64,000 nt of DNA from Nakamurella antarctica. Its GTDB lineage: Bacteria > Actinomycetota > Actinomycetes > Mycobacteriales > Nakamurellaceae. Every line of letters starts with the position of its first letter. Within the stretch, counting starts at the first letter, position 1. Below are positions 20,819-30,633 of the stretch, in pieces. The notes under the pieces are model-generated. The model saw nothing but the letters and a program-made list of their open reading frames with translations. It was not told where the DNA came from and did no database searches. Made by a program: the position numbers and the translations under genes. The stretch is from the NCBI RefSeq assembly GCF_003860405.1, contig NZ_CP034170.1, positions 930,001 through 994,000 on the forward strand, given 5' to 3'.

Positions 20819-22306
20819 GTGACGTCAACCATCCCGGCCCCAGTGGCCGACCGCATTGGCAATCTGGACTTTAAGGTTGCCGACCTGTCGCTGGCCGAAT
20901 ACGGCCGCAAGGAAATCAAGCTAGCCGAGCACGAGATGCCGGGCCTGATGGCGTTGCGCCGTGAGTACGCAGAGGTGCAGCCGCTCAAGGGCGCCCGGAT
21001 AGCCGGCTCCTTGCATATGACGGTCCAAACCGCAGTGTTGATCGAGACCCTCGTCAGCCTCGGCGCCGACGTGCGCTGGGTGTCCTGCAACATCTTTTCG
21101 ACCCAGGACCATGCCGCGGCAGCCACCGTCGTAGGCCCCACTGGTTCCCCCGAAGAGCCCAAGGGTGTCTCGGTGTACGCGTGGAAGGGCGAGACCCTCC
21201 CGGAGTACTGGTGGTGCACCGATCAAATGCTGCGCTGGCCGGCAGGCGATGAGACAGTGACCGGACCCAACATGATCCTGGATGACGGCGGCGACGTCAC
21301 CATGTTGGTGCACAAGGGACTTCAGTACGAAACCGCAGGAGTTGTCCCGTCCGCTGACGAATCAGATTCCGAAGAATGGACCGTCATCCTCGACCTGCTC
21401 CGCGAGTCGCTGAAGACAGATGCCACCTACTTCACCCGGATGGGCCCGAACATCCTGGGCGTCACCGAGGAGACCACCACCGGTGTGCTGCGCCTGTACC
21501 AACTCGCTGCCGCCGGCGAGCTCTTGTTCCCGGCCATTAACGTCAACGACTCTGTCACCAAGAGCAAGTTCGACAACAAGTACGGCTGCCGGCACTCCCT
21601 GATCGACGGCCTCAACCGCGCCACCGACGTCCTCATCGGCGGCAAGGTAGCCCTGATCGCTGGCTACGGCGACGTCGGAAAGGGCAGCGCCGAGTCCCTG
21701 CGCGGCCAGGGCGCACGCGTCATCATCGCGGAGACCGACCCGATCTGCGCGCTGCAGGCCCTCATGGACGGTTACCAGGTCGGCACCATCGACGACCTGA
21801 TCGGCGACGCCGACTTCGTCATCACCACCACCGGCAACAAGGACATCATCACGACCCAACACATGTTGGCGATGAAGCACCAGGCGATCCTTGGCAACAT
21901 CGGCCACTTCGATAATGAGATCGATATGGCAGGCCTTGCAAGGATTCCTGGGATTTCCAAGATGGAAATCAAGCCCCAGGTCCACCTGTGGACATTCCCG
22001 AGTGGCCGCACCATGCTTGTACTGTCCGAAGGTCGCCTGCTCAACCTGGGCAACGCGACTGGACACCCGTCCTTCGTGATGTCTGCGTCGTTCTCCAACC
22101 AGGTGATCGCGCAGATCGAGCTGTACACCAAGCGCAACGAGTACGACCTCGAGGTTTACCGCCTGCCCAAGGCTCTGGACGAGAAGGTTGCCAAGATCCA
22201 CGTCGAGGCACTCGGTGGCAAGCTCACCAAGCTCACCAAGGAGCAGGCCGAGTACATCGGCGTCGATGTCGAAGGCCCGTACAAGGCAGATCACTACCGC
22301 TACTAG
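20819..22306 (+). CDS. sahH: Adenosylhomocysteinase (S-adenosylhomocysteine hydrolase)
   Basis: The enzyme reversibly splits S-adenosylhomocysteine to adenosine and homocysteine, keeping methyltransferases free of product inhibition. The 495-residue length equals the mycobacterial form. Landmarks are [44 protein letters not shown], the NAD site [19 protein letters not shown] (about 281-299) and the C-terminal KADHYRY, which contributes to the neighbouring subunit's NAD site. The GTG at 20819 is chosen with GGGAG nine bases upstream; a TTG at 20801 is in frame but overlaps the ribosome-binding site. The upstream leader is structured. tmk follows after 28 bases. Confidence 0.96.
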   Translation: MTSTIPAPVADRIGNLDFKVADLSLAEYGRKEIKLAEHEMPGLMALRREYAEVQPLKGARIAGSLHMTVQTAVLIETLVSLGADVRWVSCNIFSTQDHAAAATVVGPTGSPEEPKGVSVYAWKGETLPEYWWCTDQMLRWPAGDETVTGPNMILDDGGDVTMLVHKGLQYETAGVVPSADESDSEEWTVILDLLRESLKTDATYFTRMGPNILGVTEETTTGVLRLYQLAAAGELLFPAINVNDSVTKSKFDNKYGCRHSLIDGLNRATDVLIGGKVALIAGYGDVGKGSAESLRGQGARVIIAETDPICALQALMDGYQVGTIDDLIGDADFVITTTGNKDIITTQHMLAMKHQAILGNIGHFDNEIDMAGLARIPGISKMEIKPQVHLWTFPSGRTMLVLSEGRLLNLGNATGHPSFVMSASFSNQVIAQIELYTKRNEYDLEVYRLPKALDEKVAKIHVEALGGKLTKLTKEQAEYIGVDVEGPYKADHYRY

Positions 22307-22334
22307 CAGTTCGAGCACGCAAAGGGGGACCGCG

Positions 22335-22982
22335 GTGGGCAGGCTGATCGTTGTCGAAGGACTCGACGGATCGGGTAAAGCAACGCTCACCGCGAGCTTG
22401 GCCCGCAAGTGGGGTGAGCAGGGCAGAACCGTTGCCCGGCTTGCATTCCCGCGGTACGGAATGAGTGTCCACGCGGATCTAGTGAAAGACGCGCTGTATG
22501 GCCGACTCGGAGATCTCTCCGAGTCGGTCTACGGCCCGGCATTGCTTTTTGCGCTGGATCGCCAAGGCGCTGCCGAAGACATTGAAGCGGCCCTTGCGGA
22601 GAATGACATCGTTCTGCTTGACCGATACATCAGCTCCAACGCGGCCTACGGCAGCGCTCGCCTCGGCGGGCCCGCACACCCCAATGACTTCGCGCAGTGG
22701 GTCGCGGACCTCGAAGTCGATCGGTTTGAGATCCCGCGCCCGGACCTGCAGATCCTGCTTGACGTGCCGGTGCTTCTTGCCGCCGCACGTGCACGCGGTC
22801 GGGCCGCGGGAGACAATAACCGTGCGCTGGATAGCTTTGAATCAGACAGCGCGTTGCAAGCGCGCACGGCTGCGATGTATGCCGAACTTGCTGCAGGGCA
22901 GTATCTTTCGCCGTGGCGAATCTTGAAGCCGGAGGCAGATGGGTCCGTCGCCATCCCGGCAGATCTGCTCGGACCGGCCTAG
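22335..22982 (+). CDS. tmk: Thymidylate kinase
   Basis: The 215-residue kinase phosphorylates dTMP to dTDP. The P-loop is EGLDGSGKATL (about 7-17), followed by DRYISSNAAYGSAR (about 96-109, DRY motif) and a lid region with RARGRAAGDNNR. It lacks strong similarity to the E. coli-type lid and resembles mycobacterial Tmk. The GTG at 22335 has AAAGGGGG upstream. The sahH-tmk-mtrAB order matches mycobacteria. Confidence 0.92.
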   Translation: MGRLIVVEGLDGSGKATLTASLARKWGEQGRTVARLAFPRYGMSVHADLVKDALYGRLGDLSESVYGPALLFALDRQGAAEDIEAALAENDIVLLDRYISSNAAYGSARLGGPAHPNDFAQWVADLEVDRFEIPRPDLQILLDVPVLLAAARARGRAAGDNNRALDSFESDSALQARTAAMYAELAAGQYLSPWRILKPEADGSVAIPADLLGPA

Positions 22983-23044
22983 CCGACACCCGTGCGGGAT
23001 GACCCCGGTCCACACCTGCCCAGACTCCTACCGGAGATCGCTAT

Positions 23045-23908
23045 TTACTGGCGTGCATCAGCGGCCGCCTGCAGGGTAGTGGCCAGGTTCTCCTTGCGCA
23101 TCCTTGCGTCGATGTACAGCAATGCGATGACACCGGATGTCCAAGGCGTCATAAACGCACTGATGAGCGCGCTAACGCCTAGGCTCAGAGCGAGTGATCC
23201 GAGATCGGTGGGTATCGGCAGCACCACCATCGACACGATGAATCCGACCCCCACCGTGATGGATGCGGCGCCGAGAATGCGCCACCGCAGCCCGGAGCTC
23301 AGTCGCCAGGATCGCCGCAGCGAATCCCGCACCCCGCTCTTCTCCATCACAGAAATTGGCACGGCAAACGTGGTTGCTGCAAAGATGATGATTCCTGGGA
23401 TCACGAGGAGGAATATGCCGAGAGCGGTTGCTGCAACGGTGATCACAGTAATGAGAACTAAGGAAAGCCACCTCCCGCGGAGTCTCTCGCGCAATCCAGC
23501 CAGGTTAACCCGGCGGCCCAGGGACGCCTCGGTGGCGTACACGGTTGTGATCCCAGAAATGATGCAGTTACCCAGTACGCCCACGATCAAGGAAATCAGC
23601 AGCGGCAGGTAGACCGCGCTCGGGATAGAAGTGGACGTTCCATCGGCAATGTTTTGCACCCAGCTGCCGTCGAAGTAGGCGGCGCGGCTATCCAAGTTCG
23701 CGACCACCAAAAATTCAGTGGCGGCTCCCAGCGCGCTGACGAGCAGCGCCAAGGGCAGCAAGACCGCTGCGTGCGTTCGCACCAGCACCACAGCAGAGGT
23801 CAATATTTCGCTGATTCCCAATGGTCGAAGCGGTATCAACCCAGGCCACGGCGCTCCGAGGTGGTCGATGTGCTTTTTGGGATCGGGGGTATGAGGAGTT
23901 GATGTCAC
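23045..23908 (-). CDS. Multi-pass membrane protein (GPDPase membrane-domain-like)
   Basis: The 287-residue product has about six hydrophobic segments (roughly 43-63, 103-124, 150-175, 180-200, 215-240 and 245-265). The pattern and the short conserved block PLRPLGISEILTSAV resemble the membrane domain linked to glycerophosphodiester phosphodiesterases and the related large actinobacterial family without catalytic domain. No enzymatic motif is seen. The start is GTG at 23908, with no clear ribosome-binding site. It lies divergent to mtrA, so the two may share regulation. Confidence 0.75.
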   Translation of the reverse strand: MTSTPHTPDPKKHIDHLGAPWPGLIPLRPLGISEILTSAVVLVRTHAAVLLPLALLVSALGAATEFLVVANLDSRAAYFDGSWVQNIADGTSTSIPSAVYLPLLISLIVGVLGNCIISGITTVYATEASLGRRVNLAGLRERLRGRWLSLVLITVITVAATALGIFLLVIPGIIIFAATTFAVPISVMEKSGVRDSLRRSWRLSSGLRWRILGAASITVGVGFIVSMVVLPIPTDLGSLALSLGVSALISAFMTPWTSGVIALLYIDARMRKENLATTLQAAADARQ

Positions 23909-24018
23909 CTGGCAATCGTGTCATGATCTCGGCCGCTCCGGGCTCGCGTCGAAGCTGCCCGACTCGCCCGGATTGCCCTCATCTGCACCCATCAGTCCGC
24001 GGGTGGCACCATAGGGGG

Positions 24019-24696
24019 ATGAGATCGCGCGTTTTAGTAGTGGATGACGACCCGGCGTTGGCAGAAATGCTCACGATTGTGCTGCGTGGGGAGGGATTCG
24101 ATACCGCCGTTGTTCGCGACGGCGCCAAGGCAGTGGAAGCTTTCCGCGAAACCCACCCCGATCTGATCCTGCTCGACCTGATGCTCCCAGGGACATCCGG
24201 GCTGGAGGTCTGCAAGGAGATCCGCGCCGAGTCCGGCGTGCCGATCATCATGTTGACCGCGAAGACAGACACCGTTGATGTCGTACTCGGGCTTGAGGCG
24301 GGCGCTGACGATTACGTCATGAAACCGTTTAAGCCGAAGGAACTCACGGCCCGGATCCGGGCCCGTCTGCGCCAGACCGATGTGGGGGCTGCTGAACGCC
24401 TTCGAGTGGCTGACATTGATATCGACGTCCCTGGCCACCAGGTGATCCGAGACGGTGAGCAGATTGCGCTGACGCCACTGGAATTTGACCTGCTCGTTGC
24501 GTTAGCTCGCAAACCCCGGCAGGTTTTCACCCGTGAGGTGTTGCTGGAGCAGGTCTGGGGTTACCGTCACGCCGCCGATACCCGTTTGGTCAACGTGCAT
24601 GTTCAGCGTCTGCGTTCGAAGATCGAAAAGGATCCAGAGCGCCCCGAGGTGGTCCTTACCGTCAGGGGGGTCGGCTACAAGGCGGGTTCGCTGTAG
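24019..24696 (+). CDS. mtrA: Response regulator MtrA
   Basis: A 225-residue OmpR-family response regulator. The receiver domain (1-120) has DDD at 9-11, the phosphoacceptor Asp53 in LLDLMLPG, Thr in MLTAK and Lys in YVMKPF. The winged-helix DNA-binding domain (about 130-225) ends with VRGVGYKAGSL. In mycobacteria MtrA controls cell division, DnaA and cell-wall hydrolase genes. The ATG at 24019 follows GGGGG; the frame stays open upstream but without similarity. mtrB follows after 79 bases. Confidence 0.96.
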   Translation: MRSRVLVVDDDPALAEMLTIVLRGEGFDTAVVRDGAKAVEAFRETHPDLILLDLMLPGTSGLEVCKEIRAESGVPIIMLTAKTDTVDVVLGLEAGADDYVMKPFKPKELTARIRARLRQTDVGAAERLRVADIDIDVPGHQVIRDGEQIALTPLEFDLLVALARKPRQVFTREVLLEQVWGYRHAADTRLVNVHVQRLRSKIEKDPERPEVVLTVRGVGYKAGSL

Positions 24697-24775
24697 CTGG
24701 CAGCATCGCGAAATCAACTGCGAGAGGGCGACGGTGGGAGATGGCAGCTCAACCCGCCGAGGATAATGACGATTG

Positions 24776-26770
24776 ATGAGTAAGAAGCTGCCGAGGGACG
24801 ACTTTGACGACGTGCCCACTGGGCCGATCGATCTGTCAGCTGTGCGCGCCGAGCTCGCGGCCGAAAGTTCACCGGGGTCCCGCAGCCGGGGGTCCCGCAG
24901 CCCCGGGTCACCCAAGCAGTCGCGGGCGGCCTTCTCACGTCGACGGTTTAAAGAACTCTTGTTTTTTTGTGCCCGATCCTTGAGGGTCCGCGTCATCGTT
25001 GCCACCTTTATCCTGTCCGGCGTTGTCATCGTCGCTCTGGGGTTTGTGTTGCAGAACGAGATCACCAGTCGGCTTCTGGAAAACAAGCGCGACGCCGCTA
25101 TCGCTGAATCCGAGGCGCTTCGCCCTGATGTCGGCGCAGCCTTGGATGGCGCGGACACCGACCCCAGCCAGCTCAAGCGATTGATGAACCGGACGCTGGA
25201 CGTGCTAACGGTGCCCGGAACCGCCGACAGCACCTCGCAGGGTTCCACGGCAGGTGTCTACGAACCGGCGCTGGCCTCTACGCGGGGACTTGTCGGCGAA
25301 GTCGATGTGGGGCCAATCGCCGATGTTCCTGCTGCGCTTCGGCAGCGGGTGGTGGAGGGCTATTTGTCGACGCAATACACCTCCGTGGTTCGGAACGGAT
25401 CGACGGTACCCGCACTCGTCGTGGGGGTACCGGTGGTAGCCCGCGGTGACACCACATTCGAGCTCTATCTGATCTATTTGCTGACCGCCGAAACCGGGTC
25501 GGTAGCAGTGGTGCAAAATCTGCTCCTTGCCGGTGGTGGTGTGCTGGTGGTCCTGCTGACCGGTATCGCCGCTCTCATTGCGCACCAAGTCGTTCGGCCC
25601 GTTCAGTTGGCCTCCGCCGCAGCCGGACGGCTAGCGGCAGGCGCACTCGACGAGCGAATGCCGGTGCAGGGGCCCATCGAGATCTCCCAACTCGCAGGAT
25701 CTTTCAATGGAATGGCCGAGGCGATCAAGGTTCAGATTCGGCAACTCGAAGAATTTGGCGCACTGCAGCGACGGTTCACCTCAGATGTTTCCCACGAGCT
25801 TCGGACGCCGCTGACGACAGTTCGGATGGCAGCGGACCTCTTATTCGACGCCCGCGCCGACCTCCCGTCCTATCTGACCCGTTCTACAGAGTTGATGGTG
25901 GACGAACTTGACAGGTTCGAAGATCTGCTGGCAGATCTCTTGGAGATCAGCCGATACGACGCGGGGATGGCGGAGCTCAGCGCCGAACCCATCGACTTGC
26001 GTTCAACGATCGCCAACAGCGTTGCCGCCGTGCGGACCATCGCCGACAATGCTGGCGTTCACATCGTGGTTGACGTTCCAGAGGCTCCCACGCACAGCGA
26101 GATCGATTCCCGCCGAATCGAGCGCATCTTGCGAAACCTCTTGGCGAACGCCATCGATCACGCGGAGGGCAACCCCATCCTGATCCAGCTCGCAGCGGAT
26201 AGTCAGGCTGCGGCCATCTCGGTCACCGATAGCGGAGTGGGACTCAATCCTGGGGAGGCCGGCTTGGTCTTCAACAGATTCTGGCGGGCCGACCCGTCAC
26301 GGCAGCGTCAAACGGGCGGAACGGGCTTGGGCCTGGCCATCGCCATGGAGGATGCCAAGCTGCACGGAGGTTGGTTGCAGGCGTACGGACGCCCCGGAGT
26401 CGGCTCACGCTTCCGGCTAACGTTGCCCAGAGTGAGTGGCACACTGCTCACCGAGTCGCCGCTACCGCTGGCACCCGAAGAATCCGGCGCAGAAGGTGAA
26501 TCTGAGGACCACACCAGATTCGCCGCCTCCTCGCCGGAACGTCGTTATTTGGAGGACGGTTTGACCTTCGCAGCAGTCTCGCCGGTGGCTCTCGTTGCGT
26601 CAGCTGCGGCAGAGCAGCCCAGCATCGTTTTGAAGGCACACATGCCAGCAGAAACTGCGTGGGCACGCTCTCAGCACAACTATGACCCCGAGCCAGCCGC
26701 ACTCCATGATTCTGGCCTGGACACAGACGCGGAACCTTCTCTGGACGAAGAGCGGAGGGGGACGGTATGA
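24776..26770 (+). CDS. mtrB: Sensor histidine kinase MtrB
   Basis: A 664-residue membrane kinase and partner of MtrA. The basic N-terminal cytoplasmic arm contains a short SRGS/SPGS repeat. TM1 is about residues 62-85, an extracytoplasmic sensor domain follows, then TM2 about 244-268 and HAMP to about 320. The HisKA domain reads SDVSHELRTPL with His340. The HATPase has N-box NLLANAIDHAEG, DSGVGLNPGE and TGGTGLGLAIA. The C-terminal 120 residues are acidic and low in similarity. ATG 24776 is preferred to the TTG three bases earlier. The stop overlaps lpqB by four bases. Confidence 0.95.
   Translation: MSKKLPRDDFDDVPTGPIDLSAVRAELAAESSPGSRSRGSRSPGSPKQSRAAFSRRRFKELLFFCARSLRVRVIVATFILSGVVIVALGFVLQNEITSRLLENKRDAAIAESEALRPDVGAALDGADTDPSQLKRLMNRTLDVLTVPGTADSTSQGSTAGVYEPALASTRGLVGEVDVGPIADVPAALRQRVVEGYLSTQYTSVVRNGSTVPALVVGVPVVARGDTTFELYLIYLLTAETGSVAVVQNLLLAGGGVLVVLLTGIAALIAHQVVRPVQLASAAAGRLAAGALDERMPVQGPIEISQLAGSFNGMAEAIKVQIRQLEEFGALQRRFTSDVSHELRTPLTTVRMAADLLFDARADLPSYLTRSTELMVDELDRFEDLLADLLEISRYDAGMAELSAEPIDLRSTIANSVAAVRTIADNAGVHIVVDVPEAPTHSEIDSRRIERILRNLLANAIDHAEGNPILIQLAADSQAAAISVTDSGVGLNPGEAGLVFNRFWRADPSRQRQTGGTGLGLAIAMEDAKLHGGWLQAYGRPGVGSRFRLTLPRVSGTLLTESPLPLAPEESGAEGESEDHTRFAASSPERRYLEDGLTFAAVSPVALVASAAAEQPSIVLKAHMPAETAWARSQHNYDPEPAALHDSGLDTDAEPSLDEERRGTV
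24874..24903 (+). repeat. 15-bp tandem duplication in the mtrB N-terminus
   Basis: GGGGTCCCGCAGCCG (24874-24888) is followed by GGGGTCCCGCAGCCC (24889-24903). It encodes part of the SRGSRSPGS stretch in the cytoplasmic arm and keeps frame. Confidence 0.8.
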
Positions 26771-28643
26771 CGCACTACCCGTCTCGCGCACAGCAGCGTT
26801 CGTGGAAGACGGTAGCGCTGGGGATGCTGATCGCTGCGACTGTGGGTCTTGCGAGCTGTACGGGCGTGCCCTCCGCCGGCGCCCCGGTGGATTACACGCA
26901 GCTGCCGGGCGCGGGACCTGCGGCTAATCCCGTGAACGTCGCGCCGGGGCTGACCCCGTTGGAAATCGTGCGCGGCTTCTACCAAGAAGCTATCAAAGTC
27001 GACCAGGACCAATATTTGACCTCAGCCCGGGCGTACCTGACGACAGCAGCCAAGGCGAGTTGGCAATTGGCTGATACCAGCAGCAGGGTCATAATTTTAG
27101 CGGCCAACCCGCGCATCGAACCTGACGCGAAGGATGAAAATAAAGTTCTTCTGAGCGGGGTCACGGACGGCTATCTGGAGGCTGATGGTTCTTATCAGTC
27201 CACTGAAAGCCTGGGGTATCAGGTGACGATGACCTTGGCCCAAGAGGACGGTCAGTGGCGAATCGACACCCTACCCGCCGATCTCATCATGACGGTGGCC
27301 GATTTCAACGTTGCTTACACGCAACGCGAGGTCTACTTTCTCGACCACACGGCCTCCGTTGTTGTTCCTGACCGGCGCTGGATCGTGAATGCGAATCAGC
27401 AGCAACCCGAACTCGTCGCGGACCTTCTGGTGGACAAAATGCTGCAGGGGCCCAGCGCATTCCTCAAACCAGCTGTGCGGAGCGAGTTCTCGGGTCTGCG
27501 GGTTAGCAAAAACATTAAGGCCAATGATCAATCCGTGCTGCAGGTGGACCTGCAGGTGGACACGGCTACCATCAGCGCCCGCCCGCAGTTCACCGCAGCC
27601 ACGCGCAGAGCGCTTGCGGCGCAATTGGTGTACACACTCTCCCGCGACGCGGTGAACATCGCGATCACTCTGGACGGTGAGCCGCTGGATCCCAAACAGC
27701 CGGTGTGGACCGCGAGCTCGCTGAGTTCGTTCAACCCGAGCGCTGTCCCGGGAACCGATGCTGCGCCGGTGCAGGGCTACTACGTGGCAGAGGGTGGGAT
27801 CGCGTCGCTGGACGGACAACCGGTGTGGGGTAATGCCGGCAGCGGTTACCTCAACCTGACCCAAGCGGCGATGTCCGCGTCCACCGGTGCGCTCGCTGCA
27901 GTCGGGGCGACTGGCGACGAATACAGGTTCTATATAGGCGCCCCCTGGAGCGGGAGTCTCTGGAGGTCAGATACACCTCGGCTGCTCCCATTACCGCCCC
28001 CAGCTTCAACCGCACCGGTGACGAGGCGTGGATTCTCGTCAACGGTGCGACCAAACCTTCGGTGCAGCGGATGCTCACTTCGGGTTCCCTTTTGCCGGTG
28101 GATAGCGCCGCGCTGGCATCAATCAAGGGCCCGTTTACCGCGCTCGCGCTTTCGCCCGACGGTGTTCGAGTGGCCCTCATCGCCGGTCAGCAGCTCTATA
28201 TGGCTGTCATCGTCTATTCCGACGGGGCAGACGTAAGCGGCGATGGCGCCAGCAGCGGCGAACCGAACGGCTCGCCTGTTGGGCCCGCTGGCGGTCTCGG
28301 CTCGAAGGCGACGATCCTGAACGTCACCAACATCCGTTCCGAGCTCCAGGTGGCCTCTATTGCTTGGCAGGACCCTCTCAATCTTCTGGTGGCTGGTTTT
28401 GACAGCTCCACCAGCCCCTACCGAATTGTCTTTTCCATCGGCTTAGACGGCAGGCGGCGGACCGCTCTGAGCACCAAGGGACTCATCGGCGACGTCACGG
28501 CCATCGGTGCAGGCACCCCGACGCTGGTCGCGTTCGAAGGGCGAATTTGGGCTCTTGTCGGCGAGGATTCGAGCGCCAGTTGGGAAACCGCTGGGTCGTT
28601 TGGGCAAGTTCTCACCGGTACGTATCCGTTTTATCCCAGGTAG
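26767..28643 (+). pseudogene. lpqB: Lipoprotein LpqB, interrupted by a single-base frameshift
   Basis: LpqB is a lipoprotein that modulates MtrB in mycobacteria. The N-terminal part has a signal peptide with lipobox LASC (Cys31), a GerMN-like sporulation/germination domain (about 200-330) and the beginning of a beta-propeller. Reading in the starting frame continues out of register to a stop at 28236. After the C run at 27941-27945 the LpqB-like sequence (SLEVRYTSAAP, WILVNGATKPS, SPDGVRVALIAGQQLY) continues in the other frame to 28643. One extra C in that run would restore a 625-residue LpqB. The cause may be a sequencing or assembly error, a real mutation, or frameshifting. It overlaps mtrB by four bases. 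Confidence 0.85.
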
Positions 28644-28739
28644 AAAATTCTCGGGGGGCGGATATCCACAAGGCGGATTCGATCCACATCGGCATCCGAG
28701 GCTGCCCGCTCGCCCCGGTGGGGGTGCATCCTTCACAGC

Positions 28740-29414
28740 GTGATCAAGACGGTTCTCGACCTAGTGCTGCCCCGCACCTGTCCCGGCTGCGGAGCTCCAG
28801 TGCCGTGGTGTGCCAACTGCGCGTCGACGCTGTCCGCAAGGCCGCGCCGAGTGCTCGTGCCTGAGTCGTCAGCGATCAGCCTCCCACCCGTGTACGCATT
28901 CGCCAGGTACCGGGGGCCGGTGCGCGCTGCTGTCCTGGCGGGGAAGGAAAAAGGTCGCCGCGACCTACCGGCGCTTCTGGGGGAGTCGTTGGGATTGGGC
29001 GTACTGAGGCTGCTCAGTATCTCCGTGCTCACTACGCCGCTATGGCTGGTTCCGGCTCCCTCTCGGGCGTGGGCTGCACGGGCTCGCGGCGGTGACCCGG
29101 TAACCGCTATGGCGGTGGCGGCAGCCTCGATTCTCTCTCGTCACGGGTCAAATGTGGGAGTAGCGCCCTGTTTGTCGACATCGCGGGCAGCGCGGGACTC
29201 CGTGGGTTTGGATGCTGCAAGCCGAGTACGTAACCTGCGGGGCCGGATAATCTGCGACGTGAGAGCTTGCCCCCCGCCCGGCGCTGCCGTGGTGCTGGTC
29301 GATGATGTCTTCACCACGGGTGCCACGAGCGCCATTGCGAGCGAGGCCCTAGCCCAATTCCAATTGTCGGTGCAGGCGATTCTTGTCCTTGCCACCGCCG
29401 CGCCATTTAGCTGA
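28740..29414 (+). CDS. ComF-family phosphoribosyltransferase-like protein
   Basis: The 224-residue product begins with a short zinc-ribbon (CPGCG at about 15-19, CANC at about 26-29). It ends in a phosphoribosyltransferase-like domain with the PRPP loop VVLVDDVFTTGATSA (about 187-201). ComF proteins act in DNA uptake in naturally competent bacteria; in actinobacteria the role is unclear and no other com genes are seen. GTG start at 28740. The position between lpqB and hpf matches mycobacteria (Rv3242c). Confidence 0.87.
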   Translation: MIKTVLDLVLPRTCPGCGAPVPWCANCASTLSARPRRVLVPESSAISLPPVYAFARYRGPVRAAVLAGKEKGRRDLPALLGESLGLGVLRLLSISVLTTPLWLVPAPSRAWAARARGGDPVTAMAVAAASILSRHGSNVGVAPCLSTSRAARDSVGLDAASRVRNLRGRIICDVRACPPPGAAVVLVDDVFTTGATSAIASEALAQFQLSVQAILVLATAAPFS

Positions 29415-29472
29415 TCCGAAGGTGCTGCCACCCAAGCCCTGCTAGGAGTGAGACCGCAGAAAACTGTTCTCG

Positions 29473-29491
29473 GTAAAAATGTTTTTACGAT
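29473..29491 (+). promoter_or_regulatory. AT-rich palindrome overlapping a -10-like box upstream of hpf
   Basis: GTAAAAA (29473-29479) and TTTTTAC (29482-29488) form an inverted repeat with a 2-base loop. TACGAT (29486-29491) could be the -10 box of an hpf promoter, giving a leader of about 160 bases. The rest of the 246-bp comF-hpf interval shows nothing else clear. Confidence 0.4.
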
Positions 29492-29660
29492 GGGCTGGGG
29501 CCGGTCTATGCGTTCGTTGAAGGGTCGAGTAGTTTGGGCTGGACATCCCGGATTCTTCTGGCGAGCGTCGAGCCCGGCAGGATGTTTCGGGATCGAAGTT
29601 CCATTTGCATGGGTGCACCGACTGCTGAGGTCGGGCAAAGGCTAACGCCAGGAGGCAAAA

Positions 29661-30305
29661 GTGGACATCGTTGTGACCGGACGTAATGTCGAAGTCCCGG
29701 AGCACTACCGCGCCAAGGTCGCGGACAAACTCGATCGCTTGGAACGCTACGACTCCAAAATCGTGCGAGCCGAGATCGAACTTGCCCATGAGACGAATCG
29801 CCGGCAGGCCAAAGTTTGCCAAAAGGTCGAAATCACCCTGGTGACCAAGGGCCCCGCCGTTCGCGCTGAGGGCAAGGGAGAAAATTTCTACGCCGCCCTC
29901 GAAAAGGCCGTGGACAAGCTAGAGACTCGGGCCCGGCGAGCGGCGGATCGCCGGCACGATAAGCAGCACGAGCGAACACCGATCAGTGCGATGGTGGCCC
30001 CAGACGAGGCCCTGCTGGCGCTACCAGAGACCAGCAGCGTCGATGAGAGCGCTGATCACCGTGACCACAGCGCGTTTTCCGATGAGTTAGATGACTCCGA
30101 TTTCGCACAAGGCGCCGACGGTGGTCCAGGCCGGGTGGTTCGCGTGAAGGATCACCCAGCAGAACCAATTACCGTCGATCAAGCCTTGTTCCAAATGGAA
30201 CTTGTCGGGCATGACTTTTACCTTTTCAATGACGCTGATACCAGCTTGCCGACGGTGGTTTATCGTCGACACGGCTTCGACTACGGGCTGCTGCGGCTTT
30301 CCTGA
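29661..30305 (+). CDS. hpf: Ribosome hibernation promoting factor, long form
   Basis: The 214-residue protein has an N-terminal S30AE/HPF domain (about 1-105, beginning MDIVVTGRNVEVPEHYR), a charged linker, and a C-terminal dimerisation domain (about 150-214, ITVDQALFQMELVGHDFYLF). The long form dimerises 70S ribosomes into inactive 100S particles in stationary phase or hypoxia. GTG start at 29661 with AGGAGG eight bases upstream, a strong site. It lies between comF and secA as in mycobacteria. Confidence 0.95.
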   Translation: MDIVVTGRNVEVPEHYRAKVADKLDRLERYDSKIVRAEIELAHETNRRQAKVCQKVEITLVTKGPAVRAEGKGENFYAALEKAVDKLETRARRAADRRHDKQHERTPISAMVAPDEALLALPETSSVDESADHRDHSAFSDELDDSDFAQGADGGPGRVVRVKDHPAEPITVDQALFQMELVGHDFYLFNDADTSLPTVVYRRHGFDYGLLRLS

Positions 30306-30633
30306 CGCAGGGTGCGAAGGCTGGGAGGCTGAGCGCTGAGAGACGCGCTGTGGGTGTGGGCAAAGGCCGTGACGGTGGCCGCTAGGGTGATTCCATCAGC
30401 CGGTAGCTGAGAGGAAGCAGCATTGCGGACCGGCCATCACGGCTTTTGCGCGAATTGGGCCTGACGCCCGTGGGTCATTGGCCCCAATGCGCGGACGCTC
30501 ATCACGATTGCGCCTACCATGGACAGGCCGGGGTTGCCCTCGGTTGATGGGCCTTTTGCACGTCCAGTGCCTCACCACACGGGTGGTGGTTGCTGACCAA
30601 ACGAAAATTCACGAATGACGACAGGGTGAACAC
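30306..30633 (+). ncRNA. 328-bp hpf-secA interval with a candidate structured RNA (core 30366-30443)
   Basis: GCCGTGA plus TGGCC (30366-30372, 30376-30380) pair with GGCCATCACGGC (30432-30443), closing a multibranch fold. Inside are TGAT/ATCA (30388-30398) and GCCGGT/ACCGGC (30399-30404 with 30429-30434), the latter enclosing GCTG/CAGC (30406-30421). TTTT follows the closing helix. Further simple hairpins are CATTGG-CCAATG (30476-30489) and CACCAC-GTGGTG (30573-30588). No coding gene is seen. It could be an hpf terminator, a secA leader element or a separate RNA; no known class was recognised. Confidence 0.4.

Noticed and set aside
27941-27945. Programmed -1 frameshift in lpqB
   Set aside because: No known programmed frameshift in lpqB and no clear slippery heptamer in phase; a homopolymer indel is simpler. 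Kept only as an alternative in the finding.
30306-30633. tRNA gene in the hpf-secA interval
   Set aside because: No T-loop (GGTTCRA-type) sequence or acceptor stem could be aligned.
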